Origin: Microbacterium maritypicum MF109
Lineage (GTDB): Bacteria; Actinomycetota; Actinomycetes; Actinomycetales; Microbacteriaceae
NCBI RefSeq assembly: GCF_000455825.1
Contig: NZ_ATAO01000250.1
Location: forward strand, 121,967 to 185,966
Direction of reading: 5' to 3'
DNA length: 64,000 nt
Of the stretch, positions 18,392-25,546 are shown piece by piece. The position numbers were made by a program, and so were the translations under genes. The notes beneath the pieces were generated by a model. It saw only the letters and a program-made list of their open reading frames with translations, was not told the origin of the DNA and did not search any database. How positions within the stretch are numbered: the first letter of the stretch is position 1; the number at the start of each line of letters is the position of its first letter.

Positions 18392-19899
18392 GCGTCATCG
18401 GCCTCGATCTCGGAACCAGTGGCGTGCGGGCCGTCGCCTTCGCCGCAGACGGACGGACGCTCGGTGGGGCGTCGGCACCGCTGATGCTGCGGCGCGACGG
18501 TCGCGGGCGCGTCGAGCTCGATGCCGAGGAGATCATCGTCGCCGCCGAGAGCGTGGTGCGCGCAGCGGCGGCGGAGGCAGAGCAACTCGGCGACGCGGTG
18601 CAGGCGATCGGCTTCAGCGTGCTCGGCGAGGCCGTCGTACCTGTCGACGGGGCCGGCGTACCGCTCGCTCCGGTGGCGGTGAGCATGGACACGCGCGGCA
18701 TCGAACACGCCGCCGTGCTGGGTGCGCGGCTCGGAGACGGCCGCTTCACCGCGATCACCGGACAGCCGTTGCACGGGATGTTCTCGGTCTTCAAGATCAT
18801 GGCCGGCGATGATGTCTGGTCTGCGGCCGCGGGTTACCGCTGCATCGGGGATCTGGTCGCCGAGCGGTGGAGCGGTGTCGCTGCCATCGACCTCGGTCAG
18901 GCCGCGCGTACCGGCATCCTCGACGTCGATCGAGGCGAATGGAGCAGCGAGATCCTCGAAGCCGTGGCCGCCTCCGCCCCGTGGGTGCGGGAAGACCGGC
19001 TCCCGGTCCCCGTGGCATCGGGAACCGTGATCGCCGGCGTCCACGACCAGGCGGCTGCCGTGCTCGGCGTCGCACCCGGCACGCGCCTGGTTGCCGGCAC
19101 GCACGACCAGGCGGCTGCCTTCCTCGGCGCCGGTGGAGAGGCGGGAGTGCGGTCCGTGATCGCGCTCGGGTCGAGCGACTGCCTCTCCGTCGCCACCCGC
19201 GAACGCCCGCGTGGACTCGAGTCGACCGGCTTCGCCAGCTACCGACTCGATGACGAGACATGGATCACCCTCGCCGGAACCGCCGCAGGCGGATGGGCGC
19301 TGGAATGGCTGGCGACCCTCCTGGGCCGTGACGTCGGCGATGTGTTCGGCGCGCTCGCCGAGGATCCGCCCTCTCTCCTCGTGCTGCCGTACCTCGCCGG
19401 CTCCGGCACCCTCGACAACGACCCCTCCGCGCGCGGAACGATCCACGGCCTCACGCTCGACACGACCGTGCCGCAACTGGCGCGAGCCGTCGTGGAGGCC
19501 GCAGGCTTCGAGTTCCACAAGATCATCGCGGCCCTGGACCGCCACGGGGTCCGCGTCGATGACCTCCAGGTCACCGGCGCAGGTTCCGAGAACGCCGAGG
19601 CGCTCTCCGCCCGTGCCGCCGCGGCCGGGACGCGACTCACGCCGGTCGCCCGTGACGCATCCGCCCGTGGGGCGGCGATGCTCGCACTCCGCGGTCTCGG
19701 CGCCGATTCCTCGGATCTCCTCGTCGCCCCCGACCCCGCGGCTGCGGCCGAGCCCGACCCCGCATCGGGCGAGTGGTACGCCGCGCAGCGAGCCGCCTAC
19801 GCCGCCCTCTACGACGTGACCCGCGGCATCGCGCCGCACCTGGCCCGGCCATCGTGGCCGACCCAGAACCCGCCCCACCAGAAGGAGAACACGAAATGA
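18388..19899 (+). CDS. FGGY-family carbohydrate kinase
   Basis: A 503-residue sugar kinase. The N-terminal phosphate loop reads GLDLGTSGVRAVAF and the ATP-domain has LVAGTHDQAAAFLGAG. The family's C-terminal Gly-rich segment appears as QVTGAGSENAEALSARA. It would phosphorylate the imported sugar or its keto form before aldol cleavage by the next two enzymes. The substrate is unassigned: xylulose, ribulose, fuculose and erythritol kinases all belong here. The HDQAAA motif occurs twice, 20 residues apart, with nearly identical DNA, which is unusual for the family. The C-terminal tail is Pro-rich. Confidence 0.88.
   Translation: MSVIGLDLGTSGVRAVAFAADGRTLGGASAPLMLRRDGRGRVELDAEEIIVAAESVVRAAAAEAEQLGDAVQAIGFSVLGEAVVPVDGAGVPLAPVAVSMDTRGIEHAAVLGARLGDGRFTAITGQPLHGMFSVFKIMAGDDVWSAAAGYRCIGDLVAERWSGVAAIDLGQAARTGILDVDRGEWSSEILEAVAASAPWVREDRLPVPVASGTVIAGVHDQAAAVLGVAPGTRLVAGTHDQAAAFLGAGGEAGVRSVIALGSSDCLSVATRERPRGLESTGFASYRLDDETWITLAGTAAGGWALEWLATLLGRDVGDVFGALAEDPPSLLVLPYLAGSGTLDNDPSARGTIHGLTLDTTVPQLARAVVEAAGFEFHKIIAALDRHGVRVDDLQVTGAGSENAEALSARAAAAGTRLTPVARDASARGAAMLALRGLGADSSDLLVAPDPAAAAEPDPASGEWYAAQRAAYAALYDVTRGIAPHLARPSWPTQNPPHQKENTK
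19042..19119 (+). repeat. Internal direct repeat in the FGGY kinase gene
   Basis: CACGACCAGGCGGCTGCC occurs at 19042-19059 and again at 19102-19119, exactly 60 bases (20 codons) apart and in the same frame. Flanking bases also match in part (CCGGC before, CTCGGCG after). Confidence 0.85.
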
Positions 19900-20552
19900 C
19901 CGAGACGACGCTCCAGCTCGACTTCGACATCGACGCCGCGCGCGAGGAGATCCTCGACTACTGCCTGCGTTCGATGGAGTACGGACTCAACTTCAACACG
20001 CAGGGCAACATCAGCATCCGCGTTCCCGGCGTCGAGGACCGGTTCCTGATCACGCCGACCGACCTCGAGTACGACAAGATGAGCGCCGATGACATCGTGC
20101 TCGTCAACGGCGACAGCGAGGTGATCGACGGACGGCTCGGGCCGTCGAGCGAGGTCACCGTGCACATGGCCGTCTACCGGCGTCGACCCGACGTGAACGC
20201 GATCGTGCACTCCGAGCCGGTGTTCTCCAACGTCTGGGGCGTCGTGGGGTCGCCGATCCTCGGGACGCTGGTGAACATGGTGATCTACACCAAGGGCGAC
20301 GTGCCGATCATGCCGTTCGAGCTCAGCAACAACACCGAATTCGGCGAGCACATGTGCGACGCGATGGGCGACCTCAACGCGGTGGTGTGGGCGAACCACG
20401 GCCTGCTCACGGTCGGGCCGAACCTGCGTGACGCGTTCAAGACCAGTGTCGCGGTGGAGTCGGCGGCCAAGGTGCAGGCCTACGCCCGCGCGCTCACCGA
20501 CACCCCGATCGTGCTCGACTACGACACGCTCGGCATCACCGAGTCGCTCTGA
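19896..20552 (+). CDS. Class II (zinc) aldolase, FucA/AraD family
   Basis: A 218-residue aldolase. It has the phosphate-binding NTQGNISIR and TPTDLEYD regions, Glu86 in PSSEVTVH and His168 in WANHGLL. The family's HxH metal motif appears as His105-Ser-Glu107 (IVHSEPVF), so one of the three usual metal histidines is replaced by Glu. Members cleave L-fuculose-1-phosphate or epimerise L-ribulose-5-phosphate; the substitution makes exact assignment unsafe. Its ATG overlaps the kinase stop, so it probably acts on that kinase's product. Confidence 0.85.
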   Translation: MTETTLQLDFDIDAAREEILDYCLRSMEYGLNFNTQGNISIRVPGVEDRFLITPTDLEYDKMSADDIVLVNGDSEVIDGRLGPSSEVTVHMAVYRRRPDVNAIVHSEPVFSNVWGVVGSPILGTLVNMVIYTKGDVPIMPFELSNNTEFGEHMCDAMGDLNAVVWANHGLLTVGPNLRDAFKTSVAVESAAKVQAYARALTDTPIVLDYDTLGITESL

Positions 20553-20561
20553 GGATCACGG

Positions 20562-21521
20562 ATGGCACTGCAGACTCTGCGTACCGCGCTCGCCGACGCC
20601 GACGCGGGCGGCTACGCCGTCGGCGCCTTCAACGTGTCGAGCATCGATCAGGCGATCGCGGTGCTCGATGCCGCCGAGACGGAGCGTTCGCCCGTGATCG
20701 TGCAGGCGATCGCGGGGATGTCCGCCTACGACGACGAATCGCGCTGGTGGCACCGCCTGAGGGGTCTGGTCGCCGAATACGAGCATGTCCCCGCAGTGCT
20801 GCATCTCGATCACGGGCGCACCCATGACGACTGCGCGCGTGCCATGGACCACGGCTTCACCAGCGTGATGATCGACGCGAGCAGAGCGAGCGGCACCGAT
20901 GAACCCGCCTCCTTCGCCGACAACGTGGCGCTCACGCGCCGGGTGGTCGAGGCGGCCGTGCCCTTCGGTGTGAGCGTCGAGGGCGAGCTCGGCACGATCG
21001 GCGGGGCGGAGGCGGGTGTCACCGGGGTGCTCGAGGAGATCGTGTTCGCCGACCCCGATCAGGCCGTCGAGTTCGTGGAACAGACCGGGGTGGACGCGCT
21101 CGCGGTGGCAGTGGGCACGAGTCACGGCTCGGTCAAGTTCACTGACGAGGCCGGAGGCCAACGGCTGCGGCTCGGCCTCATCTCGGAGATCAGAGGACGT
21201 CTGCCGGACACCTTCCTGGTGCTGCACGGTTCCTCGTCGGTGCCCGCCGAGGCGGTCGCCAGGATCAACGCACACGGCGGTGACGTGCGGCCCTCGTACG
21301 GGATCTCGCCTGAGCAGAAGGCGGAGGGGATCGCCGCAGGCATCCGCAAGATCAACCAGGGTACCGACTCCCACCTGGCCTGGAGTGCCGCGCTGCGCAC
21401 ATTCCTGCAGGAGAACCCCGCGGTGGTCGAGCCCAGCGAGCAGCTGCGCCCCGCGATGGGCGCATTCCGGGCGATGGTCACGCAGCGCATGCGTGAGTTC
21501 GGCTCCTCGGGTCGCGCCTGA
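20562..21521 (+). CDS. Class II fructose-bisphosphate aldolase-like protein
   Basis: A 319-residue TIM-barrel metal aldolase of the FbaA/GatY/KbaY group. Visible motifs are VLHLDHG (substrate and metal His), VEGELGTIGG, AVGTSHGSVKF (metal His), LHGSSSVP and GIRKINQGTD. The last normally reads KINxDTD, so one phosphate-loop residue differs. It starts 9 bases after the FucA-type aldolase gene and completes the operon. Presence of two aldolases beside one kinase suggests a pathway giving dihydroxyacetone phosphate plus an aldehyde, but the sugar is unknown. Confidence 0.87.
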   Translation: MALQTLRTALADADAGGYAVGAFNVSSIDQAIAVLDAAETERSPVIVQAIAGMSAYDDESRWWHRLRGLVAEYEHVPAVLHLDHGRTHDDCARAMDHGFTSVMIDASRASGTDEPASFADNVALTRRVVEAAVPFGVSVEGELGTIGGAEAGVTGVLEEIVFADPDQAVEFVEQTGVDALAVAVGTSHGSVKFTDEAGGQRLRLGLISEIRGRLPDTFLVLHGSSSVPAEAVARINAHGGDVRPSYGISPEQKAEGIAAGIRKINQGTDSHLAWSAALRTFLQENPAVVEPSEQLRPAMGAFRAMVTQRMREFGSSGRA

Positions 21522-21566
21522 GGCGCCGGCCCCGCGGGTGAGGCGTGACGAGCTGGATCTCGCAGG

Positions 21567-22364
21567 TCAGGCGAGCTCGATCGCGAGTCCGGCCTCTCGA
21601 AGCGTCTCCAGCTCGGCCGGAGGCGCTTCGACGCCGGTGATCAGCACGTCGACGCGCGCGAGCGGAGCCACCTGGATCACCTGACTCTTGCCGATCTTCG
21701 AGCTGTCGGCGACCACGATGGCCCGCGCCGCCGAGTCGAGGTAGCGCCTCTTCATGGTGACCTCGGGGAGGCTGGAGTTCGTGAACCCCCGCTCCGACAC
21801 CCCGTTGCAGCCGATGAAGCAGATGTCGCTGTGCACGGACCCGATGAACATGTCGCCCATCGGGTCGATGAGCGAGCGCTGCTTGTAGTTCACGGTGCCG
21901 CCGGTGACGACGACGGTGATCTGGTGCGGCTCCGCGACGCCGAGCTCGAGCGCGATCGTGAGGGAGTTGGTGAACACCACGACGCCGCGCAGATCCTCCC
22001 GGGCTCGCAGGGCGCGGGCGATCGCGAGCGTCGTCGTCCCGGCATCGAGCAGGATCGCCATCTCGCTCTCGACCAGCGCGGCCGCAGCATTGCCGATGCG
22101 TCGCTTCTCGGTGACGGCGCGCGTGAGGGCCCGCTCGTAGTCCGGGGAGTGGGCGGTGGACTTGATGCCCGAGATCGCTCCGCCGTGAACGCGCTGGATG
22201 ACGTTCTCCTCGGCGAGGAGGTCGAGGTCGCTGCGCACCGTGACCTCGGACACGCTGAGGGTGCGGCTCAGCTCCTGCACGCGGGCGAAGCCCTGACGCT
22301 CGATGATCGATACGATCTGCTCGCGCCGCACCGTTGCGGGGACCGTCTGCGACCACTCTGGCAT
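21567..22364 (-). CDS. DeoR-family transcriptional regulator
   Basis: A 265-residue regulator. The N-terminal DeoR helix-turn-helix reads VQELSRTLSVSEVTVRSDLDLL and HGGAISG. The C-terminal sugar-phosphate sensor domain has the typical DAGTTT, FTNS, GGTVN and GCNGVS segments. It converges on the sugar kinase/aldolase operon, 45 bases after its end, and probably responds to a phosphorylated intermediate of that pathway. The ATG at 22364 has GAGGGG very close upstream; an earlier start in the same frame would reach the LacI start and is not favoured. Confidence 0.9.
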   Translation of the reverse strand: MPEWSQTVPATVRREQIVSIIERQGFARVQELSRTLSVSEVTVRSDLDLLAEENVIQRVHGGAISGIKSTAHSPDYERALTRAVTEKRRIGNAAAALVESEMAILLDAGTTTLAIARALRAREDLRGVVVFTNSLTIALELGVAEPHQITVVVTGGTVNYKQRSLIDPMGDMFIGSVHSDICFIGCNGVSERGFTNSSLPEVTMKRRYLDSAARAIVVADSSKIGKSQVIQVAPLARVDVLITGVEAPPAELETLREAGLAIELA

Positions 22365-22426
22365 CCCCTCAGCGTACTCGGGACGGCGGAGCAGCCGACG
22401 GGTGCGCCGCCGGCGCCGCGCGATAC

Positions 22427-22444
22427 TGTTGCACCTGTTGCACC
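22427..22444 (+). repeat. Tandem TGTTGCACC direct repeat in the deoR-lacI intergenic region
   Basis: TGTTGCACC occurs twice head to tail (22427-22435, 22436-22444) between the divergent DeoR and LacI genes. Direct repeats are a common operator form for DeoR-family proteins, so this may be the DeoR site; not proven. Confidence 0.55.
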
Positions 22445-22521
22445 ACCCGGCTGCCGCATCATCCGGGCGTTGTCGGCGGGCGAGCCGGGGCAGCAGCAGT
22501 CGGCGGGAAGCAGAGGAGCGC

Positions 22522-23508
22522 ATGGCAACGATCTACGACGTCGCCGCGCTCGCCGGCGTCTCGCCCGCGACGGTCTCGCGCGTCTTCAACGGCACGAGCG
22601 TGTCGGACGAGAAGGTCGCCGCCGTCCGTGCGGCCGCCGCGACGCTCGACTTCACGCCCAATCGGGCCGCCCGCTCGCTGCGTCGACAGAGTTCCGAGGT
22701 CATCGCCCTCGTGATCCCCGACATCGAGAACCCGTACTTCACCGAGATGGCGAGAGGGGTCGAGGATGTCGCCTCGGAGGCCGGGTACTCCGTCGTGCTC
22801 TGCAATTCCGATGCGCAGGTGGAGAAGGAGGCCACGTACCTCCGCATCGCGATCGCCGAGAACATGTCCGGCGTGATCATCGCGACCGCTGATGAGCACT
22901 CCGACCTCGACAGCCTCCTCGCCACCGGCCGGCCGGTCGTGGCCGTCGACCGCAGCACGACCTACGACATCGACGGCGTGGTGATGGCCAATCGGGCGGC
23001 AGGCACATCGGCGACGCGGAGTCTGATCGATGCCGGGCACCGTCGCATCGCCTATATCGGAGGGCCCGCGCACATCGACACCGCCGCCGAGCGCGCTGCG
23101 GGATGGCGTTCCGCGCTCGCCGCGGCATATCCCGATCTCGCCCTCGACGGCCTCGAGCGCTTCGCGACGTTCCGCGTCGACGGCGGGCGTGCCGCGATGG
23201 AGGAACTGCTCGCCCTCCCGGAACCTCCGGATGCGGTGGTGGCCGGCAACAATCTGATCGGTGTCGGAGCGATCCAGGTGCTCACGGAGCACGGACTCAC
23301 CCCGCCGGACGTGGGTGTCGCCGTGATCGGCTCGCTGCCGTTCACGACGCTCTCGCCGAGTGTCGTGACCGTGGTGCGCCTTCCGGCGCGGCACATGGGT
23401 GTGACCGCGGCGCGGATGCTGCTCGAACGGATCAAGGGTGACACCCAGCCGGCGCGCACGGTCGTGCTGCGCAACGAGCTTCAGCCCGCGAGCGCCGTGC
23501 GGAGCTGA
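22522..23508 (+). CDS. LacI-family transcriptional regulator
   Basis: A 328-residue LacI/GalR protein. The DNA-binding head is MATIYDVAALAGVSPATVSR with VFNGTSVSDEKVAAV and the hinge ALVIPDIENPYF. A periplasmic-binding-protein-like sensor domain follows. AGAGGAG precedes the ATG. The next same-strand unit (kinase plus isomerase at 24.0 kb) has a perfect LacI-type operator GAAATCGATTTC in its promoter spacer, which makes it the likely target. A small opposite-strand cassette gene now separates regulator and target. Confidence 0.92.
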   Translation: MATIYDVAALAGVSPATVSRVFNGTSVSDEKVAAVRAAAATLDFTPNRAARSLRRQSSEVIALVIPDIENPYFTEMARGVEDVASEAGYSVVLCNSDAQVEKEATYLRIAIAENMSGVIIATADEHSDLDSLLATGRPVVAVDRSTTYDIDGVVMANRAAGTSATRSLIDAGHRRIAYIGGPAHIDTAAERAAGWRSALAAAYPDLALDGLERFATFRVDGGRAAMEELLALPEPPDAVVAGNNLIGVGAIQVLTEHGLTPPDVGVAVIGSLPFTTLSPSVVTVVRLPARHMGVTAARMLLERIKGDTQPARTVVLRNELQPASAVRS

Positions 23509-23525
23509 GCGGGCGGTCGGGCCGG

Positions 23526-23816
23526 CTACTGCGAGCGCCAGAACCGCGTCGCGAGGTTCGCCACCTCTTTGTCGAGGCTGTCGACCTTGTGCTCCAGGGC
23601 GTCGATGCGGCCGGTGAGCCGGCCCTCGAGACTCTCCAGCCGCCCGCTCAGATCGCCGCGCAGGCCACCGATCTCGCCCCGCAGCTCGCCGCGCAGGCCA
23701 CCGACCTCGGCGCGGATCACCCGGCTGAACTGCATCGTCATGAGGGTCATGCCGCCGAGCATCATGGTCGTGAACACGCCGATCAGCGTCCATACCTGCG
23801 GGTCGTCCAAGCGCAT
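23526..23816 (-). CDS. Small membrane-anchored coiled-coil protein, cassette copy A
   Basis: A 96-residue protein of unknown function. One N-terminal membrane segment (about residues 8-28, VWTLIGVFTTMMLGGMTLM) is followed by an amphipathic helix built of Gly-Leu-Arg-Gly/Glu-type repeats (37-75) and the end NLATRFWRSQ. A paralogue lies at 27190-27477 with about 30 of the first 38 residues and all ten final residues identical. GGAGG is 5 bases before the ATG. The topology recalls XhlA-like or other single-span coiled-coil proteins, but I do not recognise the family. Confidence 0.8.
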   Translation of the reverse strand: MRLDDPQVWTLIGVFTTMMLGGMTLMTMQFSRVIRAEVGGLRGELRGEIGGLRGDLSGRLESLEGRLTGRIDALEHKVDSLDKEVANLATRFWRSQ

Positions 23817-23863
23817 GCCTCCAGTCTGATTCGGGGTGCCCAGAATGTCACGGTATTCCGGTG
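23526..23863 (-). repeat. Duplicated cassette, copy A
   Basis: The coding region plus 47 bases upstream match copy B at 27190-27524 without gaps in the upstream part (39 of 47 bases identical, including TGTCACGGTATT at 23846-23857). The non-coding part is as conserved as the gene, which suggests a recently duplicated unit or a conserved promoter. Confidence 0.75.
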
Positions 23864-23935
23864 CTGGTCAGCCAGAAAGCTGCGGTCGGTGGGCGCACCA
23901 CCCTTCGGCGTGAGTGGTGCAGGACGACTCGCGCC

Positions 23936-23965
23936 TTGCGTCATGAAATCGATTTCGCGTACAGT
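23936..23965 (+). promoter_or_regulatory. Promoter with LacI-type operator before the kinase/isomerase genes
   Basis: TTGCGT (23936-23941), an 18-base spacer and TACAGT (23960-23965). The spacer contains the perfect 12-base palindrome GAAATCGATTTC (23945-23956) with the central CG typical of LacI-family sites. A repressor bound here would block polymerase directly. Confidence 0.8.
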
Positions 23966-24010
23966 GGCGATTAAGCCCGGACTCCGTCGTCCGGGCACGA
24001 GGAGGACTCC

Positions 24011-25546
24011 ATGCGCTGCACCCTCGGGGTGGACATCGGCACGTCCAGCAGCAAGGGCGTGCTGGTGGATGCCGGCGGTGGAATCCTGGCATCGGCGACC
24101 AGGGCGCACGATGTCGATCGTCCGCGCACGGGCTGGGTCGAGATGGACGCCGCGATCTGGTGGGACGAGTTCGTCGCGATCTCGGGGGAGTTGCTCGCCG
24201 CAGTCCCGGACGCCGAGATCGCCGGCGTGGGCGTCAGCGGAATGGGCCCCTGCATCCTCCTCGCCGACGAGCATGACGTCCCGGTGCGCCCGGCGATCCT
24301 GTACGGCGTCGACACCCGTTCGACCGTGCAGATCGAGCGCCTCACCCGGGAGCTGGGCGTCGACGACATCACTCGCATCGGCGGGTCGACGCTGACCTCG
24401 CAGGCGGGCGGACCGAAGATCGCCTGGGTCGCCGACGAGGAGCCCGCGGCGTGGGAACGGGCGCGGCGGCTGTACATGCCCGCGACGTGGCTCGTGCGCA
24501 AGCTCACCGCCGCCTACGTGCTCGATCACCAGTCCGCCAGTCAGGTGTCCCCCCTCTATGACATCGAAGGCGAATGCTGGCACGGCCCCTGGTGGGACCG
24601 ATACGCGGCGCATGTCGAGCAGCCGACTCTGCAGTGGGCGGGAGATGTCGCCGGCGAAGTCACGGCCGAGGCATCGGCGCTCACCGGAATCCCCGCAGGC
24701 ACTCCCGTGATCACGGGCACGATCGACGCCTGGACCGAGGCCGTCAGCGTCGGCGCGCACGAGGTCGGCGACCTGATGCTGATGTACGGCACCACGATGT
24801 TCATGGTCTTCACGAACGGTGCCGAGACGCTGCGGACGCCATCGATGTGGACCACGGCCGGTGCTTTCGCCGGCACCCGCAACCTCGCCGGCGGCCTCTC
24901 GACCTCGGGCGCGCTGACGGCCTGGCTCGTGGGGCTGACCAGCGCCGACTATCCCGAGCTGCTCGCCGAAGCCGAGACCTCGGGGGCCGGAGCGCGGGGC
25001 CTCCTCGTCCTGCCCTACTTCGCGGGCGAACGCACGCCGATCCAGGACCCGGACGCCCGGGGCGTGATCGCGGGACTCACGCTCGACCACACCCGCGGTG
25101 ACCTCTACCGGGCCGCGCTCGAGGCCACGGCTCTCGGGGTGCGCCACAACGTCGAGACCATGCGCGCGGCGGGTGCGGACATCCTCCGCATCGTCGCGGT
25201 CGGCGGCGGCACCCAGGGGCGCTTGTGGTTGCAGATCGTGTCCGATGTCACCGGACTCGTGCAGGAGGTGCCCGCGACCACGATCGGGGCGAGCTACGGG
25301 GCGGCATTCCTCGCCGCGACCGCGACGGCCGCACCGGACGGGACTCCGGTCATCGCCGACTGGAACCCGATCTCCGAGCGCATCCACCCCGACGAGGCGG
25401 TGCGCCCGCTCTACGACGCCCTCTTCGACCGCTACGTGCGGCTGTACGAGGGGTCGAAGCCCGTCGTCCACGAACTCGCCGCTGCCCAGCGCGGCACGCC
25501 CGCGACCATCGACAACCCGACCCCCACCGCCCCGGAGGCATCATGA
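24011..25546 (+). CDS. FGGY-family carbohydrate kinase (xylulo-/fuculokinase-like)
   Basis: A 511-residue sugar kinase starting with GVDIGTSSSKGVLV. Later motifs are PVITGTIDAW, MLMYGTTMFM, LPYFAGERTPIQDPDARG and the adenosine-binding VAVGGGTQGRLWLQI. The PYFxGERTPxxDPxARG block is typical of xylulokinase-like members. GAGGAGG precedes the ATG. Its stop overlaps the start of an L-fucose-isomerase-like gene, so the pair would convert an aldose to a ketose phosphate. L-fucose or D-arabinose is plausible. This is a second FGGY kinase, distinct from the one at 18.4 kb. Confidence 0.88.
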   Translation: MRCTLGVDIGTSSSKGVLVDAGGGILASATRAHDVDRPRTGWVEMDAAIWWDEFVAISGELLAAVPDAEIAGVGVSGMGPCILLADEHDVPVRPAILYGVDTRSTVQIERLTRELGVDDITRIGGSTLTSQAGGPKIAWVADEEPAAWERARRLYMPATWLVRKLTAAYVLDHQSASQVSPLYDIEGECWHGPWWDRYAAHVEQPTLQWAGDVAGEVTAEASALTGIPAGTPVITGTIDAWTEAVSVGAHEVGDLMLMYGTTMFMVFTNGAETLRTPSMWTTAGAFAGTRNLAGGLSTSGALTAWLVGLTSADYPELLAEAETSGAGARGLLVLPYFAGERTPIQDPDARGVIAGLTLDHTRGDLYRAALEATALGVRHNVETMRAAGADILRIVAVGGGTQGRLWLQIVSDVTGLVQEVPATTIGASYGAAFLAATATAAPDGTPVIADWNPISERIHPDEAVRPLYDALFDRYVRLYEGSKPVVHELAAAQRGTPATIDNPTPTAPEAS

